Part shown: positions 6,680 to 6,916 of the stretch, one piece after another
Numbering within the stretch: the first letter of the stretch is position 1
How the letters are laid out: each line of letters opens with the position of its first letter
Program-made: the position numbers and the translations under genes
Source of the DNA: an uncultured Mycoplasmatota bacterium
GTDB taxonomy: Bacteria; Bacillota_I; Bacilli_A; RF39; UBA660
NCBI GenBank assembly: GCA_947087145.1
Contig: CAMUBM010000040.1
Span: forward strand, 1 to 6,916
Direction of reading: 5' to 3'
Length of the DNA stretch: 6,916 nucleotides
Notes under the pieces: model-generated
What the model was told of the DNA's origin: nothing
What the model saw: the letters and a program-made list of their open reading frames with translations, nothing else
The model's database searches: none

Positions 6680-6707
6680 AAAAAAGAAGTTTTTCTTAAA
6701 AAAGCTT
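6680..6707 (-). terminator. Probable AT-rich terminator of the gene upstream of mutS
   Basis: On the minus strand, AAG-(bulged C)-TTTTT (6707-6699) can pair with AAAAACTT (6694-6687) around the 4-base loop TAAG, followed by C and six T (6685-6680). The left arm covers the last codons of the upstream gene, and the loop contains its TAA stop. An alternative 5-bp AAGAA/TTCTT stem with an AAAC loop overlaps it. The stem is almost all A-T pairs, so it is weaker than the one before nusB. Confidence 0.5.
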
Positions 6708-6916
6708 ATAGTAACTATTGTATTCTTTTTCTATCAAATGTGTTCGTCTTAAATCTCGTACTTGTAATTCGTTTATTTTCATCTCTTCTTGTAATGCTTC
6801 GAAAAATGAATAAATGTATGTATAATTTTTATAAAGAGTATCATGATAAAGTGTTAAAAGTAATGGATCATCAAATTTTAATATTTCATACGCTTTCACA
6901 TCAAACAAAAAATAAA
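6696..6916 (-). CDS. C-terminal end of an unrecognised aromatic-rich protein (partial)
   Basis: The frame is open from the right edge to TAA at 6696-6698, giving about 73 visible residues. I do not recognise the protein. A TTG at 6908 could serve as a start, but no Shine-Dalgarno can be seen and the frame continues upstream through TTT and TAT codons, so a start outside the window is more likely. The visible part is rich in Tyr and Phe (LYHDTLYKNYTYIYSFFEAL), followed by a charged helical stretch (EEMKINELQVRDLRRTHLIE) and an aromatic tail (YNSYYKLF). It does not look like the RicA/YmcA, CotE or MiaB proteins that lie upstream of mutS in Bacillus. It is closed by its own terminator and so is probably not co-transcribed with mutS. 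Confidence 0.6.
   Translation of the reverse strand, partial: YFLFDVKAYEILKFDDPLLLTLYHDTLYKNYTYIYSFFEALQEEMKINELQVRDLRRTHLIEKEYNSYYKLF

Noticed and set aside
1..6916. Search by eye for CRISPR repeats, insertion-sequence ends, tRNA genes and riboswitches
   Set aside because: No regularly spaced repeats, transposase motifs or cloverleaf sequences were seen, and the gaps between genes are too short to hold structured leaders.
1..6916. Possible use of UGA as a Trp codon, as in mycoplasmas
   Set aside because: All genes are full length under the standard code and Trp is written TGG. The visible stops are only TAA and TAG, but six stops are too few to infer reassignment.

Overview
This window comes from an AT-rich, low-GC Gram-positive type genome, most likely an uncultured member of the Bacilli or a Mollicutes-related lineage. 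The basis is the codon bias towards A/T, Shine-Dalgarno sequences of the AGGTGA/AAGGAG type, the nusB-xseA-xseB block typical of Firmicutes, and a compact prolyl-tRNA synthetase without an editing domain. Every gene reads on the minus strand. No gene needs UGA read as Trp (Trp is TGG), so the standard bacterial code fits. The taxonomic call is an inference, since no rRNA is present.

In the direction of transcription (right to left) the layout is as follows. (1) At 6696-6916 lies the 3' end of an unrecognised aromatic-rich protein whose start is beyond the right edge, closed by a probable AT-rich terminator. (2) A compact extended -10 promoter leads into mutS (4094-6640), which is followed 13 bases later by an unrecognised 230-residue protein (3388-4080). 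A terminator whose stem contains that gene's stop codon closes the unit. (3) A second extended -10 promoter immediately after that terminator drives nusB (2938-3333), xseA (1573-2922), xseB (1355-1585) and proS (1-1346, cut by the left edge). Gaps in this unit are 15 bases, a 13-base overlap and 8 bases, so it reads as one tightly coupled operon.

The known genes are housekeeping: mismatch recognition (MutS), transcription antitermination and rRNA synthesis (NusB), the two subunits of exonuclease VII (XseA, XseB), and prolyl-tRNA charging (ProS). MutS and exonuclease VII are both linked to mismatch repair in other bacteria, but here they sit in separate transcription units. mutL does not follow mutS, and ispA/dxs do not follow xseB.

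No mobile element, CRISPR array, tRNA, rRNA or phage signature was seen, and no gene-free stretch exceeds about 60 bases. The points of most interest are the unrecognised gene in the usual mutL position, the twice-repeated terminator/promoter module with almost no 5' leader, and an exact 45-residue repeat in the XseA stalk. I did not find a convincing new multi-gene system.
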